Source of the DNA: Octadecabacter sp. SW4
GTDB lineage: Bacteria > Pseudomonadota > Alphaproteobacteria > Rhodobacterales > Rhodobacteraceae
DNA length: 64,000 nt
Reading direction: 5' to 3'
Assembly (NCBI RefSeq): GCF_008065155.1
Contig: NZ_CP042819.1
Coordinates: forward strand, 62,001 to 126,000
Below are positions 29,772 through 39,526 of the stretch, piece after piece (position 1 is the stretch's first letter; each line of letters begins with the position of its first letter). Both the position numbers and the translations under genes were made by a program. The notes under the pieces are model-generated. The model saw only the letters and a program-made list of their open reading frames with translations, was not told where the DNA came from and did no database searches.

Positions 29772-29826
29772 ACCCTCCTCCCAGAGGGGACCCTGCGTTA
29801 AGCGCGAACAGACCGCAGGGTCTATG

Positions 29827-29857
29827 TCTGGCGAGGCCGCTGCAAGACCCCGCCAGA
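29827..29857 (-). repeat. hairpin just after ccoP
   Basis: TCTGGCG (29827-29833) and CGCCAGA (29851-29857) form a 7-bp stem within 40 bases after the ccoP stop. There is no T-run, so it may protect the mRNA 3' end and not terminate it. Confidence 0.4.
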
Positions 29858-29861
29858 GATA

Positions 29862-30743
29862 TTATTCACCGCCACCAAGCTGATGGACGTAGGCGGCAAC
29901 CGCATTGATTTCCGCCTGGCTCAGGCCGCTCCCGACACGGAATTCCTCGGACCAGGCGGGCATCACGCCAAAGCGGGCGTAACGGACTGTTTCGGTGATG
30001 GAGTCCTTGTCGCTACCGTAAAGCCAGATCGCGTCATTCAGGGTCGGCGCGCCAAGGGCGTCTACGCCTTCGCCGTTGTCACCGTGGCAGGCGGCGCAGT
30101 TGTCATAATAGACGGTCGCGCCCAGATCCGCCGCGGCGGCATCATAGTCCTGTCCTGAAATCGCCAGCACGTGATTGACCACTGCGTCGAGTTCTTCGTC
30201 GGTCAGGATCTCGTCAAAAGCGGTCATTTCCGAATACCGTGAATCAAGTGACTGTTCGTTGCGGATCCCGTGGGCCACCGTATAGGCGATATCCTCGATC
30301 GTGCCGCCCCAAAGCCAGTCATCATCAAGCAGGTTTGGATAGCCTGTCGCGCCGGCTGCGCCGGACCCGTGACACTGCGAACAATTGGCACGGAAGATCG
30401 CGGCACCACCGTTGACGGCAAAGCCATACAGCTCGGCGTCGTCAGAGATTGACGCCAGCTCGACATCGGCCAGCTTGGCCATCAGATCGGCGTTTGCGGC
30501 TTCGACGGCAGCGATATCCTCGGCCACCTCGGCCCGGGTGGAATAGCCCAGCAGACCGGGCGTTGCGCCCTTGATCAAGGGCCACGCCGGGTAGGCAATG
30601 GTGTAAAGGATGCCCCAGGCGATCGTGGCGTAAAGGCACCAGACCCACCACCGTGGCAGGGGATTGTTGTATTCCTCGATCCCGTCCCAGCTGTGGCCGG
30701 TGGTATCGGGCTCTTCTTGGTTGTTGTCTTGTTTTTTGCTCAT
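29862..30743 (-). CDS. ccoP: cbb3-type cytochrome oxidase, di-haem subunit III
   Basis: This is a membrane-anchored dihaem cytochrome c that feeds electrons to the CcoO/CcoN centre. The 293-residue protein has a conserved N-terminal stretch (DGIEEYNNPLPRWW), one transmembrane helix at about residues 30-55, and two haem sites, CSQCH near residue 127 and CAACH near 217. Met ligands in TAFDEI and GVMPAW contexts are visible. It overlaps ccoQ by four bases (ATGA). Confidence 0.96.
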   Translation of the reverse strand: MSKKQDNNQEEPDTTGHSWDGIEEYNNPLPRWWVWCLYATIAWGILYTIAYPAWPLIKGATPGLLGYSTRAEVAEDIAAVEAANADLMAKLADVELASISDDAELYGFAVNGGAAIFRANCSQCHGSGAAGATGYPNLLDDDWLWGGTIEDIAYTVAHGIRNEQSLDSRYSEMTAFDEILTDEELDAVVNHVLAISGQDYDAAAADLGATVYYDNCAACHGDNGEGVDALGAPTLNDAIWLYGSDKDSITETVRYARFGVMPAWSEEFRVGSGLSQAEINAVAAYVHQLGGGE

Positions 30744-30934
30744 GACTGACCCTCCGGGTCGCTGGAAATGCTGTCAGCGGGGCGATCTTCGTGCCGGAAA
30801 GGCACGTTTGCCGCGTCGTTGTGCACCTTGCGGCTGCCAGGACGGAAGGCGAAAAATATGACCCCTATGAAGAAGATGAACAGGGCAAGTAGCACCCAAC
30901 TGTCTGCAATCTCGCGCAGGATATTATAGTCCAT
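30740..30934 (-). CDS. ccoQ: cbb3-type cytochrome oxidase subunit CcoQ
   Basis: This is a 64-residue single-span subunit that stabilises cbb3 oxidase. It has a transmembrane helix at about residues 13-30 (WVLLALFIFFIGVIFFAF), followed by RPGSRK and a polar tail. It sits between ccoO and ccoP as expected. Confidence 0.92.
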   Translation of the reverse strand: MDYNILREIADSWVLLALFIFFIGVIFFAFRPGSRKVHNDAANVPFRHEDRPADSISSDPEGQS

Positions 30935-30945
30935 GCGATCCCCTC

Positions 30946-31671
30946 CTAGCGGCTTGCATCGGGTGTGAAGGTCGAGAAATCGACCAACGTGCCCAACATT
31001 TGCAGGTAAGCGACAAGCGCATCCATCTCGCTGATGCCCGGCTGGCCATCAAAGTTGCGCACCTGTGCTTTTGGATAGCGTTCAAGCAACCCGTCGGTGT
31101 CACCAAACGGATCAACCTGCACCATAAAGTCGGCACGCGCTGACGCGATCATCTCTTCGGTGTAGGGCACGCCAACTGCGGCATGTGCCCCAAGCAAATC
31201 TTCGATGTATGTCGGCTCGATCAGCGTTTCGGTCAGGTAGCCATAGGGCGGCATCACCGATTCTGGCACAACCGACTGTGGATCGGTCAGGTGATCCACC
31301 TGCCACTCGTCCGAATAGCGGCCACCAACGCGGGCAAGGTCGGGCCCTGTCCGTTTGGAGCCCCATTGGAACGGATGGTCATACATCGACTCCGCTGCCA
31401 GCGAGTAGTGGCCATACCGCTCGACCTCGTCGCGCATCGGGCGGATCATCTGGCTGTGGCAGACATAGCACCCCTCGCGGATATAAATCTCGCGTCCGGT
31501 CAACTCCAGCGGGGAGTAGGGGCGCATGCCCTCCACTTCCTCGATGGTGTTCTCCAGATAGAACAGCGGTGCGATTTCGACGATACCGCCGACAGTCACG
31601 ACCAGAAGGCTACCAGCCAGCAATAAGGTCGCGTTCTTTTCAAGAACCTTGTGACGATCAAGGAAAGCCAT
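30946..31671 (-). CDS. ccoO: cbb3-type cytochrome oxidase, mono-haem subunit II
   Basis: This is a membrane-bound monohaem cytochrome c. The 241-residue protein has an N-terminal transmembrane helix ([19 protein letters not shown]), the haem site [12 protein letters not shown] near residues 67-78, and a conserved [15 protein letters not shown] segment. It lies 12 bases from ccoN. Confidence 0.96.
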   Translation of the reverse strand: MAFLDRHKVLEKNATLLLAGSLLVVTVGGIVEIAPLFYLENTIEEVEGMRPYSPLELTGREIYIREGCYVCHSQMIRPMRDEVERYGHYSLAAESMYDHPFQWGSKRTGPDLARVGGRYSDEWQVDHLTDPQSVVPESVMPPYGYLTETLIEPTYIEDLLGAHAAVGVPYTEEMIASARADFMVQVDPFGDTDGLLERYPKAQVRNFDGQPGISEMDALVAYLQMLGTLVDFSTFTPDASR

Positions 31672-31683
31672 GTTCGTTCCTCC

Positions 31684-33276
31684 TTATTCAGCTGGTGCGG
31701 CGACGATTGCGGCAGACTTTTTGCCGAATGCGGTCATCCACAGGTTATAGGCCATGATTAGCGCACCGGTGAGGTAAAGAACCCCGCCCAGACCGCGAAC
31801 CACATACATCGGGAACTTGGCAGACACGGTGTCGGCAAAGGAGTTCACAAGGAAACCCTGCGCATCAACTTCACGCCACATCAGGCCTTCCATGATCCCC
31901 GTGACCCACATCGAGGCCGCGTAGAGAATGATGCCGATCGTGGCGAGCCAGAAGTGCCAGTTGACCAGCGACAGGCTGTAAAGGCGCTGCTTGCTCCACA
32001 GTTTTGGCGTCAGGAAGTAAAGCGCCGAGAAGGTGATCATCCCGTTCCAGCCGAGTGCGCCCGAGTGCACGTGGCCAATGGTCCAGTCGGTGTAGTGCGA
32101 CAGGGAATTCACGGCGCGGATCGACATCATCGGACCCTCGAATGTGGACATCCCGTAGAACCCCAGCGAAATAACCATCATCCGGATAATCGGATCGGTG
32201 CGGATCTTGTCCCAGGCGCCGTTCAGCGTCATCAGGCCGTTGATCATCCCGCCCCAGCTTGGCATCCAAAGCACGATGGAAAAGACCATACCAAGGGTCG
32301 ATGCCCAGTCGGGCAAGGCTGTGTAGTGCAGGTGGTGTGGACCAGCCCAGATATAAAGGAAGATCAGCGCCCAGAAGTGGATGATCGACAGTTTGTAGCT
32401 GAACACAGGCTTTTCGGCCTGCTTGGGCACAAAGTAATACATCATCCCTAGGAAGCCGGCAGTCAGGAAGAAGCCCACGGCGTTGTGGCCATACCACCAT
32501 TGCGTCATGGCATCCTGCACGCCCGCAAACGCACTTACGGAACGCGACCCAAAGACCGATACCGGAATGGCGAGGTTGTTGATAACGTGGAGCATCGCAA
32601 CGGTGACGATGAACGACAGGAAGAACCAGTTTGCCACGTAGATGTGTGGCTCTTTGCGCTTGAGAAGCGTGCCCATGAAGACCAGCAAATAGGCAACCCA
32701 GACAATTGTCAGCCACAGGTCAACATACCATTCGGGTTCGGCGTATTCCTTGGACTGGGTTGCCCCCATCAGGTATCCCGTTGCCGCCAGCACGATAAAC
32801 AGGTTGTAGCCCCAGAACACGAACCAGGGCAGGTTTCCGCCCCAAAGGCGGGCCGCGCAGGTGCGTTGCACGATGTAAAAGGACGTTGCGATCAAGGCGT
32901 TGCCGCCAAAGGCGAAAATCACTGCCGAGGTGTGCAGCGGACGCAGACGGCCAAAGTTGCCGTAACCTTGCAGGAATTCAAAGTTTAGCTGCGGAAAGGC
33001 AAGCTGGAACGCAATCCAGACGCCGACCAGAAAACCTGCCAGCCCCCAAAATGTTGTTGCGACAACACCGGCACGGATGACGCCATCCATATAGCCGGTT
33101 TCCACCGGGCCTTTGTCGTCCCCGGCAGTTCTGACTGACCAGATGAACAGCCCGGCCGCGACGGCCATGACGATCAGGGCGTGCACTTGGTAAGCCAAGT
33201 CCCTTGCCCAGTTCGCCGCCAATGCTGCGCCAAGGGTTATCAGCCCCAAAAGCGCAATCTTGATCCAATCCCACAT
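31684..33276 (-). CDS. ccoN: cbb3-type cytochrome oxidase catalytic subunit I
   Basis: This is the haem b and haem b3-CuB core that reduces oxygen at very low tension and pumps protons. The 530-residue multi-pass protein has [20 protein letters not shown] early (low-spin haem His), [18 protein letters not shown] for the CuB/Tyr helix, [14 protein letters not shown] for CuB His ligands, and [12 protein letters not shown] near the haem b3 ligand. It is first gene of ccoNOQP. An FNR-type box lies 91 bases upstream. Confidence 0.97.
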   Translation of the reverse strand: MWDWIKIALLGLITLGAALAANWARDLAYQVHALIVMAVAAGLFIWSVRTAGDDKGPVETGYMDGVIRAGVVATTFWGLAGFLVGVWIAFQLAFPQLNFEFLQGYGNFGRLRPLHTSAVIFAFGGNALIATSFYIVQRTCAARLWGGNLPWFVFWGYNLFIVLAATGYLMGATQSKEYAEPEWYVDLWLTIVWVAYLLVFMGTLLKRKEPHIYVANWFFLSFIVTVAMLHVINNLAIPVSVFGSRSVSAFAGVQDAMTQWWYGHNAVGFFLTAGFLGMMYYFVPKQAEKPVFSYKLSIIHFWALIFLYIWAGPHHLHYTALPDWASTLGMVFSIVLWMPSWGGMINGLMTLNGAWDKIRTDPIIRMMVISLGFYGMSTFEGPMMSIRAVNSLSHYTDWTIGHVHSGALGWNGMITFSALYFLTPKLWSKQRLYSLSLVNWHFWLATIGIILYAASMWVTGIMEGLMWREVDAQGFLVNSFADTVSAKFPMYVVRGLGGVLYLTGALIMAYNLWMTAFGKKSAAIVAAPAE

Positions 33277-33366
33277 GACATGCGTTCCCTTCGTTTACCG
33301 CGCACGGATTCGTGAACAGTTTTGTCTCATGGTAGTGGGTTTCACATTTCAAGGGGGTGCGTCGCC

Positions 33367-33380
33367 TTGATCCATGTCAA
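33367..33380. promoter_or_regulatory. FNR-type box, ccoN side
   Basis: TTGAT-CCAT-GTCAA matches the FNR consensus with one mismatch. It is 91 bases upstream of the ccoN ATG and is likely to drive the leftward ccoNOQP promoter. Confidence 0.75.
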
Positions 33381-33398
33381 GTTTTCGCGAGCCGATAG

Positions 33399-33412
33399 TT
33401 GATAGATATCAA
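33399..33412. promoter_or_regulatory. FNR box, usp side
   Basis: TTGAT-AGAT-ATCAA is a perfect FNR consensus match, 63 bases upstream of the universal stress protein ATG and 19 bases from the ccoN-side box. It probably activates the rightward promoter. Confidence 0.8.
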
Positions 33413-33474
33413 GGGCGGCTGCGCCGTGACCTGTCAGTCTGGGGCAAGGTTCAGCCGCAAAAAGGGAATCTATC

Positions 33475-34320
33475 ATGGCCTACAAGACACTCACTCTCGT
33501 CGTGACAGACAAGGACGTGGACGCATCCGCACTGGAGGCCGCCCAGGGGCTTGCACGCCAGAATGACGCCCACCTTGATGTCTATTGCATCGGTGTTGAT
33601 CCGGCGCGCTATGAGCCTCTGCCAGCGGGTTCGGCGGCGATCGTCATCGAATCCGGCGCTGCCGAGGCCCACGAAAGGGCCGAGGAACTGGCGAAATGGG
33701 TGCGCGCCACGCTGAAAAATGCGGGGCTGGCTTATGCCGTGCAGTCAAACGTCGTGCCCAACATGGGCCTTGATGGCATGATTTCGCGGCTGTCGCGCTA
33801 CTGCGACCTTGTTGTGGCCTCTCAGCCTTATGGCAAGGGGCGCGGACCCTTGCAGGTCAGCGCACTCGAGGCGTCGTTGTTTGGCACCGGCGCACCGATC
33901 CTGGTGATCCCGCCCTCATCAGATTCGGACTATTCCAGACCGTTCGAGCGGGTGGTCGTGGCCTGGAACGAAAGCGACGAGGCCTTTGCGGCGATCCGCA
34001 AGGCGCTTCCGGTATTGCAGGCGGCTGACCGCGTTGACGTGGTGATGGTCGATCCGCCCAGCCACTCACCTGAACGGTCTGACCCGGGTGGCGCGATCTG
34101 CGTCATGCTGGCGCGCCACGGGATCAAGGCTGAGGTGTCCATTCTGTCACGGACCCTGCCGCGGGTGTCCGAAGTCATGACGCGATTTGCCAACGATCGC
34201 GATGCAGATCTGATCGTGATGGGTGCTTACGGTCATTCACGCATGCGCGAAGCAATCCTTGGCGGCGCGACACGGGATATGCTGGAAGGGGCCGAACTGC
34301 CCCTGCTGATGGCGCACTGA
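33475..34320 (+). CDS. tandem universal stress protein
   Basis: This is a cytoplasmic USP-family protein of 281 residues made of two USP domains (about 1-140 and 150-281). The second has a complete ATP-binding signature, IVMGAYGHSRMREAILGG, and the first is degenerate. Tandem USPs next to fnrL and cco genes occur in related Rhodobacterales and are linked to low-oxygen survival. A perfect FNR box upstream supports that. ATG follows AAAAAGGGAATC. Confidence 0.9.
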   Translation: MAYKTLTLVVTDKDVDASALEAAQGLARQNDAHLDVYCIGVDPARYEPLPAGSAAIVIESGAAEAHERAEELAKWVRATLKNAGLAYAVQSNVVPNMGLDGMISRLSRYCDLVVASQPYGKGRGPLQVSALEASLFGTGAPILVIPPSSDSDYSRPFERVVVAWNESDEAFAAIRKALPVLQAADRVDVVMVDPPSHSPERSDPGGAICVMLARHGIKAEVSILSRTLPRVSEVMTRFANDRDADLIVMGAYGHSRMREAILGGATRDMLEGAELPLLMAH

Positions 34321-34361
34321 TGCGCGGCGCGGCGATGCAAACAGATCAGCGCACCGCTGCG

Positions 34362-35102
34362 TCAGGCGATCATCCCGCCATCCATATCGTCGCCGGTTTC
34401 CATGACAAGGCGGCTGATGTCGGGCACTTGCACGCGGCGTTTACCATCCAGAACGATAATACCTTCACGCTTGAGGGCGGAAATCTGGCGGCTCACGGTT
34501 TCCAGCGTCAACCCAAGGTAATCAGCCATCGCCTCGCGGGTCAGAGGCAGATCAATCGACAGGGTGCCACCACGCGCGGCCAAGCCGATGCTGGCTTCGC
34601 GCCGCGCAAGGATCGTCAGAAGGCTGGCGATCTTTTCGCGCGCTGTCTTGCGGCCAAGGATCAGCATCCATTCGCGTGCGGCGTCCAGTTCATCCATCGT
34701 CATCTCAAGCAGACGTTCGGATATGGCGGGGGTCGTGCCCAGCAGGTCTTCAAAGGGTTTGCGGCGGAAACAACACATCGTTACATCCGACACAGCGACA
34801 ACATCATAGGGCGAACGGGACCGGCCCGGGCGGCCGATGAAATCGGACGGCAGCAGCAGGCCGACCATCTGCGTGCGCCCGTCTTCCAGTGTCTGACTCA
34901 GGGACGACACGCCGCGCACAACCGAGGCGACAAACGGCATGTCGTCACCGGCCCAGCAGATCGTCTGCCCCGCAGAATAGTTGCGGTAGTATTTGATCTC
35001 TTCAAGCGTTTCGAGCTCGTCCGTCTCGCATCTTGCGCAGACGGCGCGATGCCTGATCGGGCAGTCGCCACACTCGATCTCGGAGGTCATTGGTTTGGCC
35101 AT
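34362..35102 (-). CDS. fnrL: Crp/Fnr-family oxygen regulator FnrL
   Basis: This is an oxygen-sensing activator with a labile [4Fe-4S] cluster. The 246-residue protein has Cys at 11, 14, 22 and 25 in the N-terminal stretch and a Cys pair at 110-111 that could give the distal ligand. It then has a cyclic-nucleotide-type beta roll and a C-terminal helix-turn-helix with TREAMADYLGLTLETVSRQI, where E, S and R contact TTGAT. It should control the FNR boxes seen at ccoN, usp and ccoG. It is divergent from hemN, and I see no FNR box in that spacer. Confidence 0.93.
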   Translation of the reverse strand: MAKPMTSEIECGDCPIRHRAVCARCETDELETLEEIKYYRNYSAGQTICWAGDDMPFVASVVRGVSSLSQTLEDGRTQMVGLLLPSDFIGRPGRSRSPYDVVAVSDVTMCCFRRKPFEDLLGTTPAISERLLEMTMDELDAAREWMLILGRKTAREKIASLLTILARREASIGLAARGGTLSIDLPLTREAMADYLGLTLETVSRQISALKREGIIVLDGKRRVQVPDISRLVMETGDDMDGGMIA

Positions 35103-35166
35103 TTCGAAGCCCCCTGTTCGCGTTCGAGCTCGGGCCAGTTTAACTCATTTTTTCAGAGGAAATGCA

Positions 35167-36522
35167 ATGCCTTCTGTTAGCCGGCTTCGCGAACTGGGTT
35201 TATTTGACGCGAGGGCACCGCGTTACACAAGTTATCCACCGGCAAACCATTTCGCCAACGATGTGACACCGGAAACCACCGCCGCGTGGATCAGGTCGAT
35301 CAAACCGGGGGCGCGTGTGTCGCTTTATGTGCATATTCCCTATTGCCGTCGGCTGTGCTGGTTCTGTGCGTGCCGCACCCAGGGCACCACGACAGACCGC
35401 CCGCTGGTCCCTTATCTGCAACAACTCAAGGACGAGCTCGCGCTGATCGACGCGCAGCTGCCGCAGGACGTTGTGATCAGCCAAGTCCACCTTGGTGGCG
35501 GGACGCCCACGTTGCTTCCACCGCATATGCTACTTGCACTGGGCGACTCGCTGCGTGGATTGCGTACCGAGGCTGACAACTTGCAATTCTCGGTCGAAAT
35601 TGACCCCACCGAAGTCGATCAGGCGCGCGTTGATGCATTGATGGATATCGGCATGACCCGTGCCAGCATCGGTGTGCAGGATTTCGACCCGCTGGTACAG
35701 GAATCAATCGGCCGTATCCAAAGTTTCGACCTGACCAATGACGTGGTCGACATGCTGCGTCGGGCTGGGGTCAACAGTCTGAACATGGATGTTTTGTATG
35801 GCCTGCCGCACCAGACCAAATCGCGCATGACCGACAGTGTGCAAAAGGTTCTGTCACTGACGCCCGATCGCGTTGCGCTTTATGGTTATGCGCATGTGCC
35901 GTGGATGGCGAAACGGCAGGTCATGATTCCCGCTGATGCGCTGCCTGACGCCGAAGAACGTTTGGAGTTGTTCGATACCGCACGCCGTCTGTTCAAATGG
36001 GACGGCTACCGCGAGATCGGTATTGATCATTACGCCCGCGAGGGCGACAGCCTTGCCGATGCCGACCGCACCAAAACCATGCGGCGTAATTTTCAGGGGT
36101 ATACAGATGACAACTCTGATGTGCTGATCGGCATGGGGGCATCTGCCATATCGCGTTATCCGCAAGGCTATGCGCAAAACCTGTCGGCCTCGTCGAAATA
36201 CGCCAAGGCGATTGAGGACGGCCACCTTGCGACCGAGCGTGGCCATACAATGACCGACGAAGACCAATTGCGCGCCGCAATGATCGAGATGATCATGTGC
36301 CGGTTCGAACTTGACCTTGCTGAACTGTCCGACAGATTCAACGAACCCATTACCGCCCTGCGCGAACGCACCCAGGCCCTGCGCGACCGACTTGGCGAAT
36401 TTGTCGAAACGCGCGGTGACGTCATCCGCATCACCGAAAGCGCGCGCCTGATCGCGCGGATCGCAGCGCAGGAACTTGACGGCTATGTCATGCCCGAGGG
36501 CCGCCACAGCCGCGCGATGTAG
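35167..36522 (+). CDS. hemN: oxygen-independent coproporphyrinogen III oxidase
   Basis: This radical-SAM enzyme converts coproporphyrinogen III to protoporphyrinogen IX without oxygen, supplying haem for cbb3 oxidase. From ATG 35167 it has 451 residues with the cluster motif CRRLCWFCACR (Cys 60, 64, 67), HLGGGTPTLL and YGLPHQTK. The extra Cys at 69 is typical of true HemN and not HemW. CAGAGGAA precedes the start. The longer frame to 34993 overlaps fnrL and is rejected. Confidence 0.95.
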   Translation: MPSVSRLRELGLFDARAPRYTSYPPANHFANDVTPETTAAWIRSIKPGARVSLYVHIPYCRRLCWFCACRTQGTTTDRPLVPYLQQLKDELALIDAQLPQDVVISQVHLGGGTPTLLPPHMLLALGDSLRGLRTEADNLQFSVEIDPTEVDQARVDALMDIGMTRASIGVQDFDPLVQESIGRIQSFDLTNDVVDMLRRAGVNSLNMDVLYGLPHQTKSRMTDSVQKVLSLTPDRVALYGYAHVPWMAKRQVMIPADALPDAEERLELFDTARRLFKWDGYREIGIDHYAREGDSLADADRTKTMRRNFQGYTDDNSDVLIGMGASAISRYPQGYAQNLSASSKYAKAIEDGHLATERGHTMTDEDQLRAAMIEMIMCRFELDLAELSDRFNEPITALRERTQALRDRLGEFVETRGDVIRITESARLIARIAAQELDGYVMPEGRHSRAM

Positions 36523-36572
36523 CTTGCACCCCTTCGTCGCCAGTGACAAAGCTGGCCACAAGGGGGAATACA

Positions 36573-37745
36573 ATGCGTCTGGGTATCGTCGTTCTTGTGC
36601 TGGCCTATGTGCTCAGCCAGTTTTATCGCGCCTTCTTGGCGGTTCTTGCGCCTGCGTTGAAGGCAGACATCGGGGCCACCCCCGAAGACCTCGCGCAGGC
36701 GTCCGGCCTGTGGTTCCTGGTGTTTGCGGCGATGCAGATTCCGGTCGGCGCCGCGCTCGATAGCATTGGGCCACGGCGCACCGCGGCGGGTCTGTTCGCG
36801 CTGGGCGGTGCAGGTGGCGCGCTGGTCTTTGCCTTGGCAACCACGCCCGCGCATATTTCCATCGCGATGGTGCTGATCGGCATCGGCTGTTCGCCCGTTC
36901 TGATGGCATCCTATTATATCTTTGCGCGGGTCTATCCGGTTGCTGTTTTCGCGACACTGGCCGGTGCCGTGATCGGGTTTGGCTCGCTTGGGAATATCGC
37001 AAGTTCCGCACCAATGGCTTGGGCGGCCGAGGTTTTTGGCTGGCGCGAAACCCTGTTTGGATTGGCCGCCGTGACGTTGGTTGTTGCAGCGCTGATCTAC
37101 GTCACGGTCAGCGACCCCGAAAAGGTGCAGCACGATCAAAAAGGCTCGGTCCTTGATCTGCTGAAAATTCCGGCGTTGTGGCTGATTTTTCCGATGATGT
37201 TCGTCAATTATGCCCCTTCGGCTGGTCTGCGCGGGCTTTGGGCGGGGCCATATGCGGCGGATGTATTCGGCGCGGATGCGATCCGTATCGGGCAGGTCAC
37301 ACTGATCATGGGGCTGGCGATGGTCGCGGGGAATTTCCTTTACGGGCCGATGGACCGCCTGCTGAAAACCCGCAAATGGGTGGTTTTTGGCGGCAATGCC
37401 ATTGGCGCGCTGGGTTGTTTCGCCCTGTTTGCCATTCCCGGCACGTCTATTTGGTATTCCGCCGTTTTGCTGGGCGTGATCGGCCTTTTTGGCGCGTCCT
37501 TTCCGGTGCTGATCGCGCATGGGCGCGCGTTCTTTCCCACACATCTGACGGGGCGGGGCGTGACCTTGATGAACCTTTTTGGCATCGGCGGTGTCGGCTT
37601 GATGCAGTTCGTCACCGGGCGCATTTACGATGTGTCGTCAGACGCGGGGGCCGGCACGGCCTATCAGACGATTTTCCTGTTCTATGGGCTGCTGATTTGT
37701 GCGGGCCTGGTGATCTATATCTTTAGCGCCGATCGCACCGACTAG
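36573..37745 (+). CDS. MFS transporter
   Basis: This is a twelve-helix major facilitator carrier of 390 residues. It begins MRLGIVVLVLAYVLSQFYRA and has the loop motif GAALDSIGPRRTAAG near residues 60-75. The substrate cannot be told. AGGGGGAA lies before ATG 36573, and the longer frame is rejected. It follows hemN by 50 bases in the same direction. Confidence 0.85.
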   Translation: MRLGIVVLVLAYVLSQFYRAFLAVLAPALKADIGATPEDLAQASGLWFLVFAAMQIPVGAALDSIGPRRTAAGLFALGGAGGALVFALATTPAHISIAMVLIGIGCSPVLMASYYIFARVYPVAVFATLAGAVIGFGSLGNIASSAPMAWAAEVFGWRETLFGLAAVTLVVAALIYVTVSDPEKVQHDQKGSVLDLLKIPALWLIFPMMFVNYAPSAGLRGLWAGPYAADVFGADAIRIGQVTLIMGLAMVAGNFLYGPMDRLLKTRKWVVFGGNAIGALGCFALFAIPGTSIWYSAVLLGVIGLFGASFPVLIAHGRAFFPTHLTGRGVTLMNLFGIGGVGLMQFVTGRIYDVSSDAGAGTAYQTIFLFYGLLICAGLVIYIFSADRTD

Positions 37746-37810
37746 TCGCCCCTTCCCCTTGGTCGCCAATGCCGCTATGCAGCACGCGGTTAAACCAAGG
37801 AGCCATAAAG

Positions 37811-38833
37811 ATGGGCTATAGAGTCGTCGTTGTCGGTGCCACAGGTAACGTGGGCCGCGAAATGCTGAACATTCTGGCCGAGCGCCAGTTTCCCGCCGAT
37901 GAGGTTGCCGTGCTGGCCAGCCGCAAATCGCTGGGCACCGAAGTTTCGTATGGCGACAAAACCCTGAAAACCCAAGACCTTGATACCTTTGATTTCACAG
38001 GTTGGGATATGGCCCTGTTCGCTGTCGGATCCGACGCAACCAAGGTCTATGCCCCCAAGGCCGCCAAGGCGGGCTGTGTCGTGATCGATAACTCGTCGCT
38101 TTACCGCTATGACCCGGATGTGCCGCTGATCGTGCCCGAAGTGAACGCCGATGCGATTCATGGCTATGCCAAAAAGAATATTATCGCCAACCCCAACTGC
38201 TCCACCGCGCAGATGGTTGTGGCCCTCAAACCCCTGCATGATCGCGCCAAGATCAAGCGCGTCGTGGTGTCGACCTATCAGTCCGTGTCGGGCAGTGGCA
38301 AAGAAGCGATTGACGAGTTGTGGAACCAGACCAAGGGCGTTTATGTCCCTGGTCAGGAAGTCGCGCCCAGCGTCTACCCCAAGCAGATCGCCTTTAACGT
38401 AATTCCGCATATCGACGTGTTCATGGACAGCGGCGATACCAAGGAAGAATGGAAGATGGTCGCCGAGACCAAAAAGATCGTCGATCCGGCGATCAAGGTC
38501 ACGGCCACCTGTGTGCGGGTGCCGGTCTTTGTCGGCCATTCAGAATCCATCAACATCGAATTCGAGGAATTTCTTGACGAAGATGAAGCCCGCGACATCC
38601 TGCGCGAAGCCCCCGGCATCATGGTGATCGATAAGCGCGAGGACGGTGGCTACGTCACCCCGATCGAATGCGTCGGCGACTTTGCCACGTTTGTCAGCCG
38701 CATCCGTCAGGACAGCACGATCGACAACGGCCTGAACCTCTGGTGTGTCAGTGACAACCTGCGCAAGGGTGCTGCCCTGAACGCGGTGCAGATTGCAGAA
38801 CTTCTGGGCGTGAAAGTGCTGAAAAAGGGCTAG
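37811..38833 (+). CDS. asd: aspartate-semialdehyde dehydrogenase
   Basis: This enzyme reduces aspartyl-4-phosphate to aspartate semialdehyde with NADPH, feeding lysine/DAP, threonine and methionine synthesis. The 340-residue protein begins GYRVVVVGATGNVGREM, has the catalytic Cys in NPNCSTAQM near residue 132, and has STYQSVSGSGKEA. CAAGGAG precedes ATG 37811. A long inverted repeat follows the stop. Confidence 0.96.
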   Translation: MGYRVVVVGATGNVGREMLNILAERQFPADEVAVLASRKSLGTEVSYGDKTLKTQDLDTFDFTGWDMALFAVGSDATKVYAPKAAKAGCVVIDNSSLYRYDPDVPLIVPEVNADAIHGYAKKNIIANPNCSTAQMVVALKPLHDRAKIKRVVVSTYQSVSGSGKEAIDELWNQTKGVYVPGQEVAPSVYPKQIAFNVIPHIDVFMDSGDTKEEWKMVAETKKIVDPAIKVTATCVRVPVFVGHSESINIEFEEFLDEDEARDILREAPGIMVIDKREDGGYVTPIECVGDFATFVSRIRQDSTIDNGLNLWCVSDNLRKGAALNAVQIAELLGVKVLKKG

Positions 38834-38844
38834 CTCAACCCTCA

Positions 38845-38882
38845 TCGTTTCCGACCACGCGCATAAGCATGGCCGGAAACGA
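38845..38882. terminator. inverted repeat after asd
   Basis: TCGTTTCCG (38845-38853) and CGGAAACGA (38874-38882) form a perfect 9-bp stem with a 20-base loop, 12 bases after the asd stop. There is no T-run, so it may be a rho-dependent end or an mRNA-stabilising stem. Confidence 0.4.
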
Positions 38883-38919
38883 AGATGTCGCCGCTGACCC
38901 GATGTGATAGACTGACTTA

Positions 38920-39426
38920 ATGTTTTGGAGAGTCACAAAAACCGTCTTGATCCTGCCGGGCACTGTTTTGGTCTATGTGCCGCTGTTGATTCACTACCTC
39001 ACAGGTGGCTGGCCGTTCGGCGGTCCTGTCGGCGGCGTCGTAGCGTGGAGCGTTGCCGTAATTCTGGCCGTTCCAGCGCTTGCGCTGGCGGCCACGACCA
39101 TGCGGCTTTTCGTTGATCAGGGCAAAGGAACGCCAGCGCCCTGGGACCCGCCAACAAAACTCGTGGTCAGCGGCCCATACCGCTATGTCCGGAACCCGAT
39201 GCTGACGTCCGTCATGGTTTTCATCATCGCCGAGGCTACTGTATTGAACAGCCTCGCCCTGCTGGGTTGGGCGGTTGTCTTTTTTGGTCTCAATACCGTC
39301 TATTTTATCTTCTCGGAAGAGCCCGCACTTGAACGGCGCTTTGGCAGCGTATACCTGCACTACAAAGTTGCAGTCCCGCGGTGGGTGCCAAACTTGCGAC
39401 CATACCAAGCACCAGACAGTGCCTGA
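38920..39426 (+). CDS. isoprenylcysteine carboxyl methyltransferase-like membrane protein
   Basis: This 168-residue multi-pass protein of the ICMT/PEMT type has four or five hydrophobic helices and the conserved segment SGPYRYVRNPMLTSVM near residues 83-98, which forms part of the SAM site in this superfamily, and a late EEPALERRFG. The substrate is unknown. In bacteria such proteins may methylate phospholipids or other membrane molecules. Confidence 0.78.
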   Translation: MFWRVTKTVLILPGTVLVYVPLLIHYLTGGWPFGGPVGGVVAWSVAVILAVPALALAATTMRLFVDQGKGTPAPWDPPTKLVVSGPYRYVRNPMLTSVMVFIIAEATVLNSLALLGWAVVFFGLNTVYFIFSEEPALERRFGSVYLHYKVAVPRWVPNLRPYQAPDSA

Positions 39427-39526
39427 GTAGACGGGGCTTTCCGCAGGCTGATTTTTTCTCAACTGCCAAGGATTGCACTCTGGCGCGCGTCATACTTTCA
39501 TGCACACGCACCTTAAGGAGTATCTC

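Noticed and set aside
35103..35166. search for an FNR box between fnrL and hemN
   Set aside because: No TTGAT-N4-ATCAA-like sequence is present, although hemN is a known FNR target elsewhere. I do not claim a site.
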